Assembly: GCF_014764715.1 (NCBI RefSeq)
Contig: NZ_JACXXE010000003.1
Location: 372,001 to 436,000 of the forward strand
Direction of reading: 5' to 3'
DNA: 64,000 nt
Origin: Bacillus crepusculi
GTDB taxonomy: Bacteria > Bacillota > Bacilli > Bacillales > Bacillaceae
The stretch's first letter is position 1, and each line of letters opens with the position of its first letter. The notes below the pieces were generated by a model. The model worked only from the letters and a program-made list of their open reading frames with translations. It did not search any database and was not told the DNA's origin. Positions 1-7,795 of this stretch are shown piece after piece. A program made the position numbers and the translations under genes.

Positions 1-1074
1 GAGATGTAAAATTCCCTCCAGCTCGTCTTCCTTTGGATTAAGATAATCTGCATGATAATCAATCAAACCAAAATGCCTTTTATCCTTCAGCAAAAATGCC
101 CCACAGGAGATCGGCTGATAAAATTGTTTATGAAAGTCGATCGTGATTGAATCAGCAAGCTCAATACCGGCTAATTTATTTCGGAAGGTGTTGCTTAACA
201 CAAGCGCTCCGCCGTATGCAGCATCTGCATGAATCCACAGACCATATGGTTTGGCGATGTCATACACATCTTGAACCGGGTCAATGCTGCCAAAGTCAGT
301 TGTCCCGCAGGTCGCCACTACCGCAAAGGGCAGCAGGTCCTCTTCTTTTAAAGCAACGAGCTTCTTTTTCAAGTCATTGAGGTCCATTCGGTGACGCTCA
401 TCCGTCTCTACAAGCACGACTGCCTGTTCCCCTAAACCTAGCTGGGATGCAGACTTTTTCACAGTAAAATGAGCATTCTTAGAGCAGAGAATCCTCATGC
501 GGTGAGCCTCACTCGGTAAACCTTTCTGCTGAACATTCCATTGCCACGTGCTTTCGCAAAAGGCATCTCTCGCAAGCAGTAATCCCATATAGTTAGACTG
601 GGTTCCGCCGCTCGTAAATGTTCCATCTGCTAGATTTCCATAAGAAAACTTCGCACATAGCCACTTTAGGATTTCCTCCTCAACCAAAGAAGCAATGCCG
701 CTTTGGTCGAAGGAATCCATGGATTGGTTAAAGGAACTTACCATCACCTCTGCTGCAAGTGCAGGAATGAGGGGCGGGCAATGTAGATGTGCCAAGCATT
801 TAGGATGTGACACATCAATCAAATGTGGCAAAAGGTGTTCTTTTATATCTTGAAAGACAGAATCAATTGATTCGCCAGACGGTTGAAATCGGAATAACGA
901 TTCGACACTAGTGGCTAATTTCCCAGGCAATATTCCGCTGTACGGTCCTTTGTCTTTTTGCCACTGAGCCAGTAAGCTGTCGATTGCTGTATGGAGAGCC
1001 GCTTGGAAGGATTCTCTTCCAAGCTGGCTTTGATTAATAAATAATGAATCAACAGAAGCCTTAGTTGATTGCAT
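1..1074 (-). CDS. ddc: L-2,4-diaminobutyrate decarboxylase, C-terminus beyond window
   Basis: PLP-dependent group II decarboxylase that would convert L-2,4-diaminobutyrate to 1,3-diaminopropane. I translated 358 codons with no stop; the gene runs off the left edge. The glutamate-decarboxylase-like fold shows TSGGTQSN, HADAAYGG and the PLP-lysine motif DFHKQFYQPISCG. The ATG lies inside the last codons of dat (14 bp overlap), so the two are translationally coupled. Family knowledge: dat-ddc pairs supply 1,3-diaminopropane, a backbone of hydroxamate siderophores such as schizokinen. Together with the Fur box upstream of dat this suggests a siderophore operon continuing off the left edge; that part is inference. 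A general aspartate or glutamate decarboxylase is less likely given the dat partner. Confidence 0.85.
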   Translation of the reverse strand, partial: MQSTKASVDSLFINQSQLGRESFQAALHTAIDSLLAQWQKDKGPYSGILPGKLATSVESLFRFQPSGESIDSVFQDIKEHLLPHLIDVSHPKCLAHLHCPPLIPALAAEVMVSSFNQSMDSFDQSGIASLVEEEILKWLCAKFSYGNLADGTFTSGGTQSNYMGLLLARDAFCESTWQWNVQQKGLPSEAHRMRILCSKNAHFTVKKSASQLGLGEQAVVLVETDERHRMDLNDLKKKLVALKEEDLLPFAVVATCGTTDFGSIDPVQDVYDIAKPYGLWIHADAAYGGALVLSNTFRNKLAGIELADSITIDFHKQFYQPISCGAFLLKDKRHFGLIDYHADYLNPKEDELEGILHL

Positions 1075-2407
1075 CGTACACGGCCTCTTTAAAAATAGCG
1101 ATGACTTTTTCAAGCTGTTCTTCTGTCATGATCAATGGCGGTAAGAATCGAATCACACTTCCGAAACGGCCTCCTGTCTCCACAATTAAGCCTCTATCGA
1201 AGCAATTCTTTTGAATGAGACTGGCTAGCTCTGGATTCGCCGGATAGCTTCCGTCCATATCCTGTTTCTCATTTGGATTGACTATTTCTACGCCAATCAT
1301 TAAACCTCTTCCACGCACATCACCGAGGGCAGGTGCTTGTTTTTGGATGTCTTTTAGATGAGCCTGCATACGATCACCTAATTGGTCTACATGATCAAGC
1401 AGATTGGATTCTTTTATAAATTTCAGCGTAGCGGTTCCAGCAGCCATCGCCATTTGATTTCCTCTAAATGTACCAATATGTGCACCCGGATTCCATTGAT
1501 CCAAGTCTTTATCATAAATCACAACTGAAAGCGGCAGGCTTCCACCAATTGCTTTTGATAATACAATGACATCAGGCACTATTCCTGCATGTTCAAAGGC
1601 AAACATCTTTCCTGTTCGGCCAATGCCAGATTGAACCTCATCGATAATGAGCGGAATGCCTTTTTCTTTTGTGATTCGTCTCATTTCTTTTATCCATTCA
1701 ATAGATGCTGGAATTGAGCCTCCCTCACCTTGCACGGCTTCAAAAATCATGCCTGCTGGCGGAAGGATGCCGCTCTCAGGATCGTTTAATACACGCTCAA
1801 TATAAGAGCTGGAAATGCGGTGCGAATCCTTCCCGCCAATCCCAAATGGGCAGCGATATTCATATGGATAAGGAAGGAAATGGACATCTGGCATTAAACC
1901 TTGCACTCTTTCCTTTGGAGATAGGTTGCCGCTTAATGACATCGTCCCATGTGTCGCACCATGATAAGCCCCATGGAAGGAGAGGATTGAACGATTTCCT
2001 GTCGCTGTCTTCACTAATTTAATGGCTGCTTCTATCGCATCACCGCCGGTTGGTCCACAAAATTGGATTTTCGCTCTTTTTGCAAACTCCTCTGGCAAGT
2101 GAGAAAAAATCTCATTCACAAATTCTTCTTTAATTTCTGAGGTTATGTCCAACGTATGCAACGGTCTTTTTTCACGTAGCATACGTTCAATAGCTTCTAT
2201 AACAACCGGATGATTGTGACCAAGTGCAAGTGTTCCTGCGCCTGCCAGGCAGTCATAAAACTCTCTGCCATCCGCATCTGTCACAATCATACCTTCGGCT
2301 TTTTGCATGGCTAATGGGAACCGTCTCGGGTAAGACCTTGCATTAGATTCTCTTTGACTTTGCTGCTCTAAAAACTGTTGATTTTTAGAAACGGTTTTGA
2401 TGGACAT
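1061..2407 (-). CDS. dat: diaminobutyrate-2-oxoglutarate aminotransferase
   Basis: Class III PLP aminotransferase making L-2,4-diaminobutyrate from aspartate semialdehyde with glutamate as amino donor; first step towards 1,3-diaminopropane. About 448 residues, the usual length. Visible motifs are GPTGGDAIEAA (cofactor phosphate binding), SFHGAYHGATHG, the IIDEVQSGIGRTG aspartate loop and the PLP lysine in VLSKAIGG. I start at the ATG giving MSIKTVSK because TTGGAGGAG lies 8-9 nt upstream; an ATG six codons earlier precedes that site. Overlaps ddc downstream. A Fur-type palindrome lies just upstream, so iron repression is expected. Confidence 0.9.
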   Translation of the reverse strand: MSIKTVSKNQQFLEQQSQRESNARSYPRRFPLAMQKAEGMIVTDADGREFYDCLAGAGTLALGHNHPVVIEAIERMLREKRPLHTLDITSEIKEEFVNEIFSHLPEEFAKRAKIQFCGPTGGDAIEAAIKLVKTATGNRSILSFHGAYHGATHGTMSLSGNLSPKERVQGLMPDVHFLPYPYEYRCPFGIGGKDSHRISSSYIERVLNDPESGILPPAGMIFEAVQGEGGSIPASIEWIKEMRRITKEKGIPLIIDEVQSGIGRTGKMFAFEHAGIVPDVIVLSKAIGGSLPLSVVIYDKDLDQWNPGAHIGTFRGNQMAMAAGTATLKFIKESNLLDHVDQLGDRMQAHLKDIQKQAPALGDVRGRGLMIGVEIVNPNEKQDMDGSYPANPELASLIQKNCFDRGLIVETGGRFGSVIRFLPPLIMTEEQLEKVIAIFKEAVYDAIN

Positions 2408-2426
2408 AATAAAACACTCCTCCAAT

Positions 2427-2441
2427 TGATAAAGATTATCA
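2427..2441 (-). promoter_or_regulatory. Fur box upstream of dat-ddc
   Basis: TGATAAAGATTATCA is a 7-1-7 inverted repeat one mismatch from the Bacillus Fur consensus TGATAATNATTATCA, followed by a further ATTTTCATT half-site-like stretch. It lies 20 bp upstream of the chosen dat start, where a repressor would cover the promoter or leader. Confidence 0.75.
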
Positions 2442-2783
2442 TTTTCATTTACTAGACTAGAGGATGTACGATATGAAAGTCAATTGTATTCAAAAAGATG
2501 ATTCGAAAATCATATGAATGCAATATTTTCTTTTTTACGAGTAATTTCGTGTATCTTTTACAAACATATACTGCTGTAAGGAGATGAAACGCTTCACCAT
2601 GAATCATGTTGAAAAAAATTACAAATCATTCTTCCTAGTTCTTTTGTTCTACTCATCACGAAGAGCTTATTTTATATAGGAAATAGATGAAGAAAAATAA
2701 AGAAATACGTCATTATAAATATTGATATAAATGGTTGTAATGGTATAATTTCTCTTAAATGAAAGGGAATCGAGGGAGCTCTG
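2442..2783. other. intergenic region between divergent dat and acyltransferase genes
   Basis: About 340 bp, AT-rich. It holds the dat promoter/Fur region at its left end and a sigma-A promoter for the rightward gene at its right end. In between I see only a doubtful 26-codon reading frame and no clear RNA structure. Confidence 0.6.
2722..2749 (+). promoter_or_regulatory. sigma-A promoter for the acyltransferase gene
   Basis: TTGATA at 2722-2727 and a perfect TATAAT at 2744-2749, separated by 16 bp, about 35 bp before the start codon at 2784. Confidence 0.6.
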
Positions 2784-3320
2784 ATGATTGTAACGAAGGC
2801 TGATCTTCACCACTACTTAGCACAGGATAAGAAAGCATTAGCCATCACGCGCAGAAGACCTAAGTGGTTTGGTGATGATATATGGAAATTCCAAAGATAT
2901 TTACGAAAATATGAATACTATACAAATAGCGACGCCACGTTACGCAAATGGTTTTACCGCTATTTACATAAAAAGAAAGGCATGCAGCTTGGCTTTGATA
3001 TCCCGATTGGCGTCTTTGGTCCTGGGCTCAGAATCAATCACACTGGTCTCTTGATTGTGAACAAGCATGCAAAAATCGGGGCATTTTGTGATATTCATCA
3101 AGGGGTGAATATCGGTCAAAACCATCATGAAAAGGATGTGCCAACAATCGGAGATCACGTATGGATTGGTCCTGGTGCTAAGCTGTTTGGAAACATCTAT
3201 ATTGCAAATCATATTTCAATCGGAGCAAATGCAGTGGTGAATCGCTCCTTTTATGAAGAGCAGCTGATCATTGCAGGTGTTCCTGCTCAAAGGGTAAAAG
3301 AAAAAAGCCCTTCTTCATGA
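2784..3320 (+). CDS. serine O-acetyltransferase-like hexapeptide transferase
   Basis: 178-residue left-handed beta-helix acyltransferase of the serine acetyltransferase / WcaB branch. Residues about 75-165 carry the hexapeptide pattern (IGVFGPGLRINH, AKIGAFCDIHQGVNIG, PTIGDHVWIGPGAKLFG, ISIGANAVV) ending in IIAGVPAQRVKE, typical of acetyl-CoA-dependent O-acetyltransferases. The N-terminal 60 residues are basic and lack the long helical domain of biosynthetic CysE, so a sugar or polysaccharide acceptor is as likely as serine. GAGGGAG precedes the ATG. No cysteine or polysaccharide genes adjoin it, so the substrate is unknown. Confidence 0.7.
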   Translation: MIVTKADLHHYLAQDKKALAITRRRPKWFGDDIWKFQRYLRKYEYYTNSDATLRKWFYRYLHKKKGMQLGFDIPIGVFGPGLRINHTGLLIVNKHAKIGAFCDIHQGVNIGQNHHEKDVPTIGDHVWIGPGAKLFGNIYIANHISIGANAVVNRSFYEEQLIIAGVPAQRVKEKSPSS

Positions 3321-3575
3321 AGGACCTACCTGATAAAAAAGAATCACACCGATCAAAACAGAGATCAGGAGCATGAGATAAAACAAAATAGTTAAAATGA
3401 GAATCGTCCAACCGAGCCCCTTTCTCTCTGTTTTGATCAAATAAATACCAAGTACGATTGTACTAAAAAGCATGCCTAGGATCGCCCACAGCCATTTGTC
3501 TTTGTTATGCTTTGGCGCATCCATCCATAAATAGATGGCAACAGCAAGTGAAACGAATAAACCCGTCATTCTCAA
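3315..3575 (-). CDS. small membrane protein, paralogue of its neighbour
   Basis: 86 residues with three hydrophobic segments (about 4-17, 27-47, 55-80) and the conserved core DAPKHxKxKWLWxILGxLF followed by GIYLIKTxRKGLGWT. I take the TTG start because GGAGGAG sits 7 nt upstream; an ATG two codons later is possible. It is clearly homologous to the next gene upstream (3607-3882), so the pair arose by tandem duplication. Function unknown. The last codons overlap the 3' end of the convergent acyltransferase gene by 6 bp. Confidence 0.7.
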   Translation of the reverse strand: MRMTGLFVSLAVAIYLWMDAPKHNKDKWLWAILGMLFSTIVLGIYLIKTERKGLGWTILILTILFYLMLLISVLIGVILFYQVGPS

Positions 3576-3606
3576 GATTAAACTCCTCCTTATGTATACG
3601 CGCTCT

Positions 3607-3882
3607 CTATGATGCGTTTGAATATCCGATGATCAGTAACAGGAAGTAAAAGACATAGACTAGCATAACAATAGAATAGATGATGATGGACACGATCAGA
3701 ACTGTCCAGCCCAATCCTTTTCTTCCTGTTTTGATGAGGTATATCCCAAATGCAAAGAGCCCGAATAAAAGACCTAAAATAGACCATAGCCATTTATTTT
3801 TCCCATGTTTTGGTGCATCTATAAATAGATAGATTGCGACTAAAATAGAAACAAACCATCCAGTTATCCAGCCCACATTCAT
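3607..3882 (-). CDS. small membrane protein, paralogue of its neighbour
   Basis: 91 residues, three predicted transmembrane segments, sharing DAPKHGKNKWLWSILGLLFG and GIYLIKTGRKGLGWT with the downstream gene at 3315-3575. The motif between the first two membrane segments is strongly conserved while the C-terminal segments differ. An AAGGGTGG ribosome site precedes the ATG. About 30 bp separate the two genes, so they are probably co-transcribed. I do not recognise a characterised homologue; a small membrane stress or scaffold protein is only a guess. Confidence 0.7.
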   Translation of the reverse strand: MNVGWITGWFVSILVAIYLFIDAPKHGKNKWLWSILGLLFGLFAFGIYLIKTGRKGLGWTVLIVSIIIYSIVMLVYVFYFLLLIIGYSNAS

Positions 3883-3945
3883 CTGCCACCCTTCTTCTTC
3901 AGTTTATTCCATTATATGATACTTTTGTCCTGAAAAAATAATGAT

Positions 3946-4506
3946 TCAGAGGGTATTGCGTGGGAGGCTTTGCCATTCCTCTCTCAGCATCCCATAGCGC
4001 ATAGAGTCATAATACTCATCTTGGTAGTAACGGACCTTTCGCAGCCTCCCCTCAAGAGTAAACCCGCATTTCTCTGCGCACCGCATCATGCGTTCATTCC
4101 CAGACCAGGTGGTGAGACCGATTCGCGGGATATCAATGTGTGAAAATAGCTCATCTATCCAAAGATTTAACGCCTTTGTTCCAACTCCTCCATTCCAAAA
4201 ACGTGAGTCATAAATAAGAATCCCGCATTCTAGCCAGCGTGTGCGTTCATTTTCCCAATAATAAGAAACAGTGCCTTTTATTTCGCCATCTATGACAATG
4301 CCAAATAGCTTTGGCGGAATGGCTTCATCCTGAATGTATCGTTTCTTAAATGCAGCAAGCGGGATCTCGTGTTCATAAAAATAAGGGGCATTCCACTTTC
4401 GATAGGACTGGTCTGGTGCTTTAAATTTTAAATGCCACACGATCTCTAAATCATTCTCGTCTAATGGGCGTATGCTCACAAGCGCCTCTTTTTTCCCTTT
4501 CATCAT
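3946..4506 (-). CDS. GNAT-family N-acetyltransferase (RimJ/RimL type)
   Basis: 186 residues of the GNAT fold: IRPLDENDLEIVW at the N-terminus, a central acetyl-CoA region (GILIYDSRFWNGGVGTKAL, an R/Q-x-x-G-x-G/A-like loop) and the C-terminal ERMMRCAEKCGFTLEGRLRK strand-helix typical of RimJ/RimL enzymes, ending in DSMRYGMLREEW. Substrate unknown; relatives modify ribosomal proteins, antibiotics or small amines. AAAGGAA precedes two adjacent ATG codons. It lies 11 bp downstream of the yisR-like gene on the same strand and may be co-transcribed. Confidence 0.85.
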   Translation of the reverse strand: MMKGKKEALVSIRPLDENDLEIVWHLKFKAPDQSYRKWNAPYFYEHEIPLAAFKKRYIQDEAIPPKLFGIVIDGEIKGTVSYYWENERTRWLECGILIYDSRFWNGGVGTKALNLWIDELFSHIDIPRIGLTTWSGNERMMRCAEKCGFTLEGRLRKVRYYQDEYYDSMRYGMLREEWQSLPRNTL

Positions 4507-4517
4507 TTCACGTTCCT

Positions 4518-5384
4518 TTACTTTGTCGTCCTTCTAGCTAGATGACGATATTGGATAGGCGTCATGCCTTCATTTTGCCGAAACAGCTTAGAAAAATAAG
4601 TAGGGTCGTCAATACCTACACGTTCTGCAATGGCCGCTATTTTTTCATTCGTTGAGGCAAGCATACTTTTGGCTTTTTCGATTTTGAGACGATTGATGTA
4701 TTGGTTTGGAGTCAGTCCATACACCGTTTGCATGCATCTTGTGATGTAATCAGGATGATAATGAAGCATCTCTGACAGTTGCTCCATTTGTAATTTTTCC
4801 ATAAAATGACGCTCAAGATAGCGAACCACTTCTGATGCGACGGCCTCCTTTGCACTTGGAATGTGAAACGCTTCTTTTTGTAAATGAATGAGCAGCTCCT
4901 CAAATTGAAGCTGTTTTTTTAGCGGAAGTTCGGATGCGTCATCATTCAATGCCCTCATCGCTGAAAGGTGCTTCTCTAACACACTTCTTCCTTTCACTTT
5001 TCCTTGACAGGGCAGGCTAAACTCATAATTTGCGGGCTTTTCAAAGGTGGCTTGATTTTGTTTCATATCAAACCAGTGTTCTCTTGGCCGGTTCGTCAGC
5101 TTAAATAGATCCATTGAGAAATGCAGCCAATCATAATGGGTTTCCTCTTCGCATGGTAAATGTCCGCCGTGAGACAAACCTGGTGACAAAATGATATATT
5201 CTCCTTCTTTTACGTGATAAGCGGTCTCGTCCTCTGTTATCCATAGTTCACCTTTTGTGACATAGAGAAGATCAAATACGGTGAAGGTTCTAGAGATATG
5301 TCTTTCTCCTTGATGAAATACTCCTTTGCCTGAAGCAATATAAACCGGAAACGGCGGCACAGTAAATGTAATAAATTGATCCAT
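4518..5384 (-). CDS. yisR: AraC-family transcriptional regulator YisR
   Basis: About 288 residues. The N-terminal half is a cupin-like sensor (LYVTKGELWITEDETAY, ILSPGLSHGG); the last 100 residues hold two AraC helix-turn-helix motifs (LSEMLHYHPDYITRCMQ and IAERVGIDDPTYFSKLFRQ) with the family end GMTPIQYR. I start at MDQFITF, since AAGGGG lies 6 nt before that ATG, rather than at an ATG 16 codons earlier with a poor ribosome site. It is divergent from the MATE gene, the same arrangement as yisR-yisQ in B. subtilis, and probably regulates that transporter. Confidence 0.8.
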   Translation of the reverse strand: MDQFITFTVPPFPVYIASGKGVFHQGERHISRTFTVFDLLYVTKGELWITEDETAYHVKEGEYIILSPGLSHGGHLPCEEETHYDWLHFSMDLFKLTNRPREHWFDMKQNQATFEKPANYEFSLPCQGKVKGRSVLEKHLSAMRALNDDASELPLKKQLQFEELLIHLQKEAFHIPSAKEAVASEVVRYLERHFMEKLQMEQLSEMLHYHPDYITRCMQTVYGLTPNQYINRLKIEKAKSMLASTNEKIAAIAERVGIDDPTYFSKLFRQNEGMTPIQYRHLARRTTK

Positions 5385-5496
5385 ATTCATCCCCTTATGA
5401 AGTCGGATTTCTCCAATAAGTTTCGGTTTCATCTCTTCTTATTATAGTCGATGCAAGGTACACTATAAATCGGATTCATCCGAAAGGGGGCTATGT

Positions 5497-6876
5497 GTGA
5501 TGAAACCTCAAACACTTCCATTGCAAAAGGTTCAAGCCAAAAGTGAAAGAACCCATCCTTCATTATTTACGTTAACTTGGCCAATTTTTATTGAAATCTC
5601 TTTATATATGCTCATGGGAAGCGCGGATACACTCATGCTCAGTCAATATTCCGATAACAGTGTTGCGGCAGTAGGTGTAAGCAACCAGCTGCTGAATTTA
5701 TTGATTGTCATGTTTAGTTTTATTACAACAGGGACGACAATTGTGATTGCGCAGCTTTTAGGAGCGAGCCGCAAGCAGGAAGCGACTCAGGTCGCCTATG
5801 TGTCACTAGGAACCAACTTCTTGATTAGCTTTGTCATGAGTCTTCTCATGTTTGTGTTAGCTGTTCCAATCCTGCACATGATGGGCTTGTCAAGTGAGCT
5901 CATGCCTGATGCGACGGTGTTTTTACAAGTTGTCGGGCTACTTTCTTTTATTCAAGCACTCATTATGACGTATAGTGCGATTTTAAAAAGCTACGGATAT
6001 ACAAGAGATACGATGTATGTCACCATCGGAATGAACTTGCTAAACGTTGCCGGCAATTATTTGGTCATTTTCGGCCCGTTTGGCTTCCCCGTGTTAGGTG
6101 TGATGGGTGTCGCCTTTTCTACTTCATTTGCTCGGTTGATCGGATTAATGGCGATGATCCTCATTGTACGCCGCCGAATAGGATTGCGCTTTTCACTGAA
6201 GAACATGTTTCACATTCAGCGGACGCATTTAAAAAAGCTGCTAAAAATCGGGATTCCTTCTGCTGGAGAACAGCTTTCTTATAACGGCTCTCAAATGGTC
6301 ATTACGCTGTTTATTACATTTATGGGAACCCAGGCATTAGCAGCAAAAGTATATACTCAGAACTTGATGATGTTCATTATGCTGTTTGGTGCAGCCATTA
6401 GCCAAGGGACTCAAATTTTAATCGGCCGCCATATCGGGGCGAAAGAATTTGATGCTGCCTATCAGAGATGCATGAAAAGCTTATACTGGGCCATTGCCAT
6501 CTCCCTTCTTTCTTCCATTGCTTTATCTTTATCATCGACGCATTTGCTTGCTTTTTTTACTAGCAACAGTGAGATCATTCAAATCGCCGCCACACTGCTC
6601 TTATTGACGATCATTTTAGAACCTGGACGTTCTTTTAATATGGTCATCATTAATTCCTTGCGGGCTGCTGGTGACGCGAAATTCCCAGTGTATATGGCGA
6701 TGATTTCAATGTGGGGAATCGGGCTTCCAATCGCTTATATACTGGGCATTCAGCTTGAAATGGGCCTGATTGGTGTTTGGATTTCTTTTATCGTGGATGA
6801 GTGGGTAAGAGGCATTTTCATGTATAGGCGGTGGCGTTCGAGGGTATGGACGGAGTATCGTTTTTCTTCCACATAA
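5497..6876 (+). CDS. yisQ: MATE-family multidrug/Na+ antiporter YisQ
   Basis: 459 residues with about 12 transmembrane segments in two homologous halves, typical of MATE exporters that extrude cationic drugs in exchange for Na+ or H+. Family signatures are TLTWPIFIEISLYMLMGSADTLMLSQ near the start and ISQGTQILIGRHIGAKEFDAAY in the second half. AAAGGGGG stands before GTG (5497) and ATG (5500); either can start. Gene order (yisR divergent, yisP-like squalene synthase beyond) matches B. subtilis. Two hairpins follow the stop. Confidence 0.85.
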   Translation: MMKPQTLPLQKVQAKSERTHPSLFTLTWPIFIEISLYMLMGSADTLMLSQYSDNSVAAVGVSNQLLNLLIVMFSFITTGTTIVIAQLLGASRKQEATQVAYVSLGTNFLISFVMSLLMFVLAVPILHMMGLSSELMPDATVFLQVVGLLSFIQALIMTYSAILKSYGYTRDTMYVTIGMNLLNVAGNYLVIFGPFGFPVLGVMGVAFSTSFARLIGLMAMILIVRRRIGLRFSLKNMFHIQRTHLKKLLKIGIPSAGEQLSYNGSQMVITLFITFMGTQALAAKVYTQNLMMFIMLFGAAISQGTQILIGRHIGAKEFDAAYQRCMKSLYWAIAISLLSSIALSLSSTHLLAFFTSNSEIIQIAATLLLLTIILEPGRSFNMVIINSLRAAGDAKFPVYMAMISMWGIGLPIAYILGIQLEMGLIGVWISFIVDEWVRGIFMYRRWRSRVWTEYRFSST

Positions 6877-6898
6877 AAAGACTGCGGGTGCAGTCTTT
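6877..6898 (+). terminator. hairpin after yisQ
   Basis: AAAGACTGC pairs with GCAGTCTTT around a GGGT loop directly after the yisQ stop. The T-run is short, so termination may rely on the second hairpin just beyond. Confidence 0.55.
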
Positions 6899-6908
6899 GC
6901 AGAATGTT

Positions 6909-6950
6909 GACAAAGGGCTACATGCTTTTCATTTTAGCCCTTTGTCTTTA
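6909..6950. terminator. bidirectional terminator between yisQ and crtM
   Basis: Perfect 12-bp arms GACAAAGGGCTA (6909-6920) and TAGCCCTTTGTC (6935-6946) followed by TTTATTT, between convergent yisQ and the carotenoid operon. Confidence 0.75.
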
Positions 6951-6952
6951 TT

Positions 6953-7795
6953 TCATGGCTTCATATCTTCTAAAATAAGTGCTTTTTCCTGATTTGTAAT
7001 AAACGATCGCTGCGTAAAGACCCGGTATTCATTTTCTCTTGTTTTATCTAAAATGGCTTTATAAAAGTGAGCTGCTGCTTTCACCGGCAAACGTGAATAA
7101 AGCGGAAATTCATGAAGATGGTCAAAAAATTCCTCGTAGTACGCCTCTGCCTCAAAGGCAATGTACTCCCATACGTGCTGGAATGCTTGATTGACAATTC
7201 CTTCTTGCAATTCTTGCTCTGTATATCCAAATTGATCCATCACTTGCTTTGGCAAATAAATGCGATCTCTTTCAGCCTTATCCTCGCCAATGTCACGAAG
7301 AATGTTGGTTAGCTGCATGCCAATCCCTAATGAAATGGCTGCTTCTTTTAGTTGTTCCTTTTTACGCGGAGCAATAATCGGCAGCAGCATGAGTCCAACT
7401 GTACTCGCTACATGATAGGAATAAATAAGCAGTTCATCTAACGTTTCATAACGATGCTGCTCTAAATCCATCTCCTGTCCTTGGAGGAGATCACGGAACG
7501 GGGTTTCATCCATACGAAACTCTTGAAATGTATGCTCTAGCGCCACCCACATCGGATCATTCCGATCTACCTCGCCATGCAAGAATTGATCAAACGCCTC
7601 CCGAAAGGATGCTAACTCCTCTTTTGGTGAAGGGGACTCATCTACAATGTCATCCGCTCTCCGGCAAAAGGAATATACGGCCCAGACTGCCTGTCTTTTC
7701 TTTTTAGGCAGCATAGAAAAGGCGCCATAAAACGTTTTTGAATGGGTTTGAATGGTCTCTTCACATACTTTCAATGCTGTTTGCACATCAACCAC
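6953..7795 (-). CDS. crtM: 4,4'-diapophytoene (dehydrosqualene) synthase, CrtM/YisP
   Basis: 280-residue trans-isoprenyl head-to-head synthase. It should condense two farnesyl diphosphates to the C30 carotenoid precursor 4,4'-diapophytoene. Both aspartate-rich motifs are intact: FCRRADDIVDE (about residues 43-53) and NILRDIGEDKAERDRIYLP (about 165-183). It sits where B. subtilis has yisP, reported there to act mainly as a farnesyl diphosphate phosphatase; the two desaturases beside it argue for a true CrtM here. GTG start after AGGAAGTG, overlapping the upstream crtN by 8 bp. Last gene of the operon. Confidence 0.85.
   Translation of the reverse strand: MVDVQTALKVCEETIQTHSKTFYGAFSMLPKKKRQAVWAVYSFCRRADDIVDESPSPKEELASFREAFDQFLHGEVDRNDPMWVALEHTFQEFRMDETPFRDLLQGQEMDLEQHRYETLDELLIYSYHVASTVGLMLLPIIAPRKKEQLKEAAISLGIGMQLTNILRDIGEDKAERDRIYLPKQVMDQFGYTEQELQEGIVNQAFQHVWEYIAFEAEAYYEEFFDHLHEFPLYSRLPVKAAAHFYKAILDKTRENEYRVFTQRSFITNQEKALILEDMKP

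Noticed and set aside
147-380. 77-codon plus-strand frame at the left edge
   Set aside because: Antisense to ddc, which reads through without stops and has its PLP-lysine motif here.
2584-2680. Possible 26-residue ORF (MNHVEKNYKS...) after AAGGAG in the dat upstream gap
   Set aside because: Ribosome-site spacing is wrong for either ATG and there is no other coding signal.
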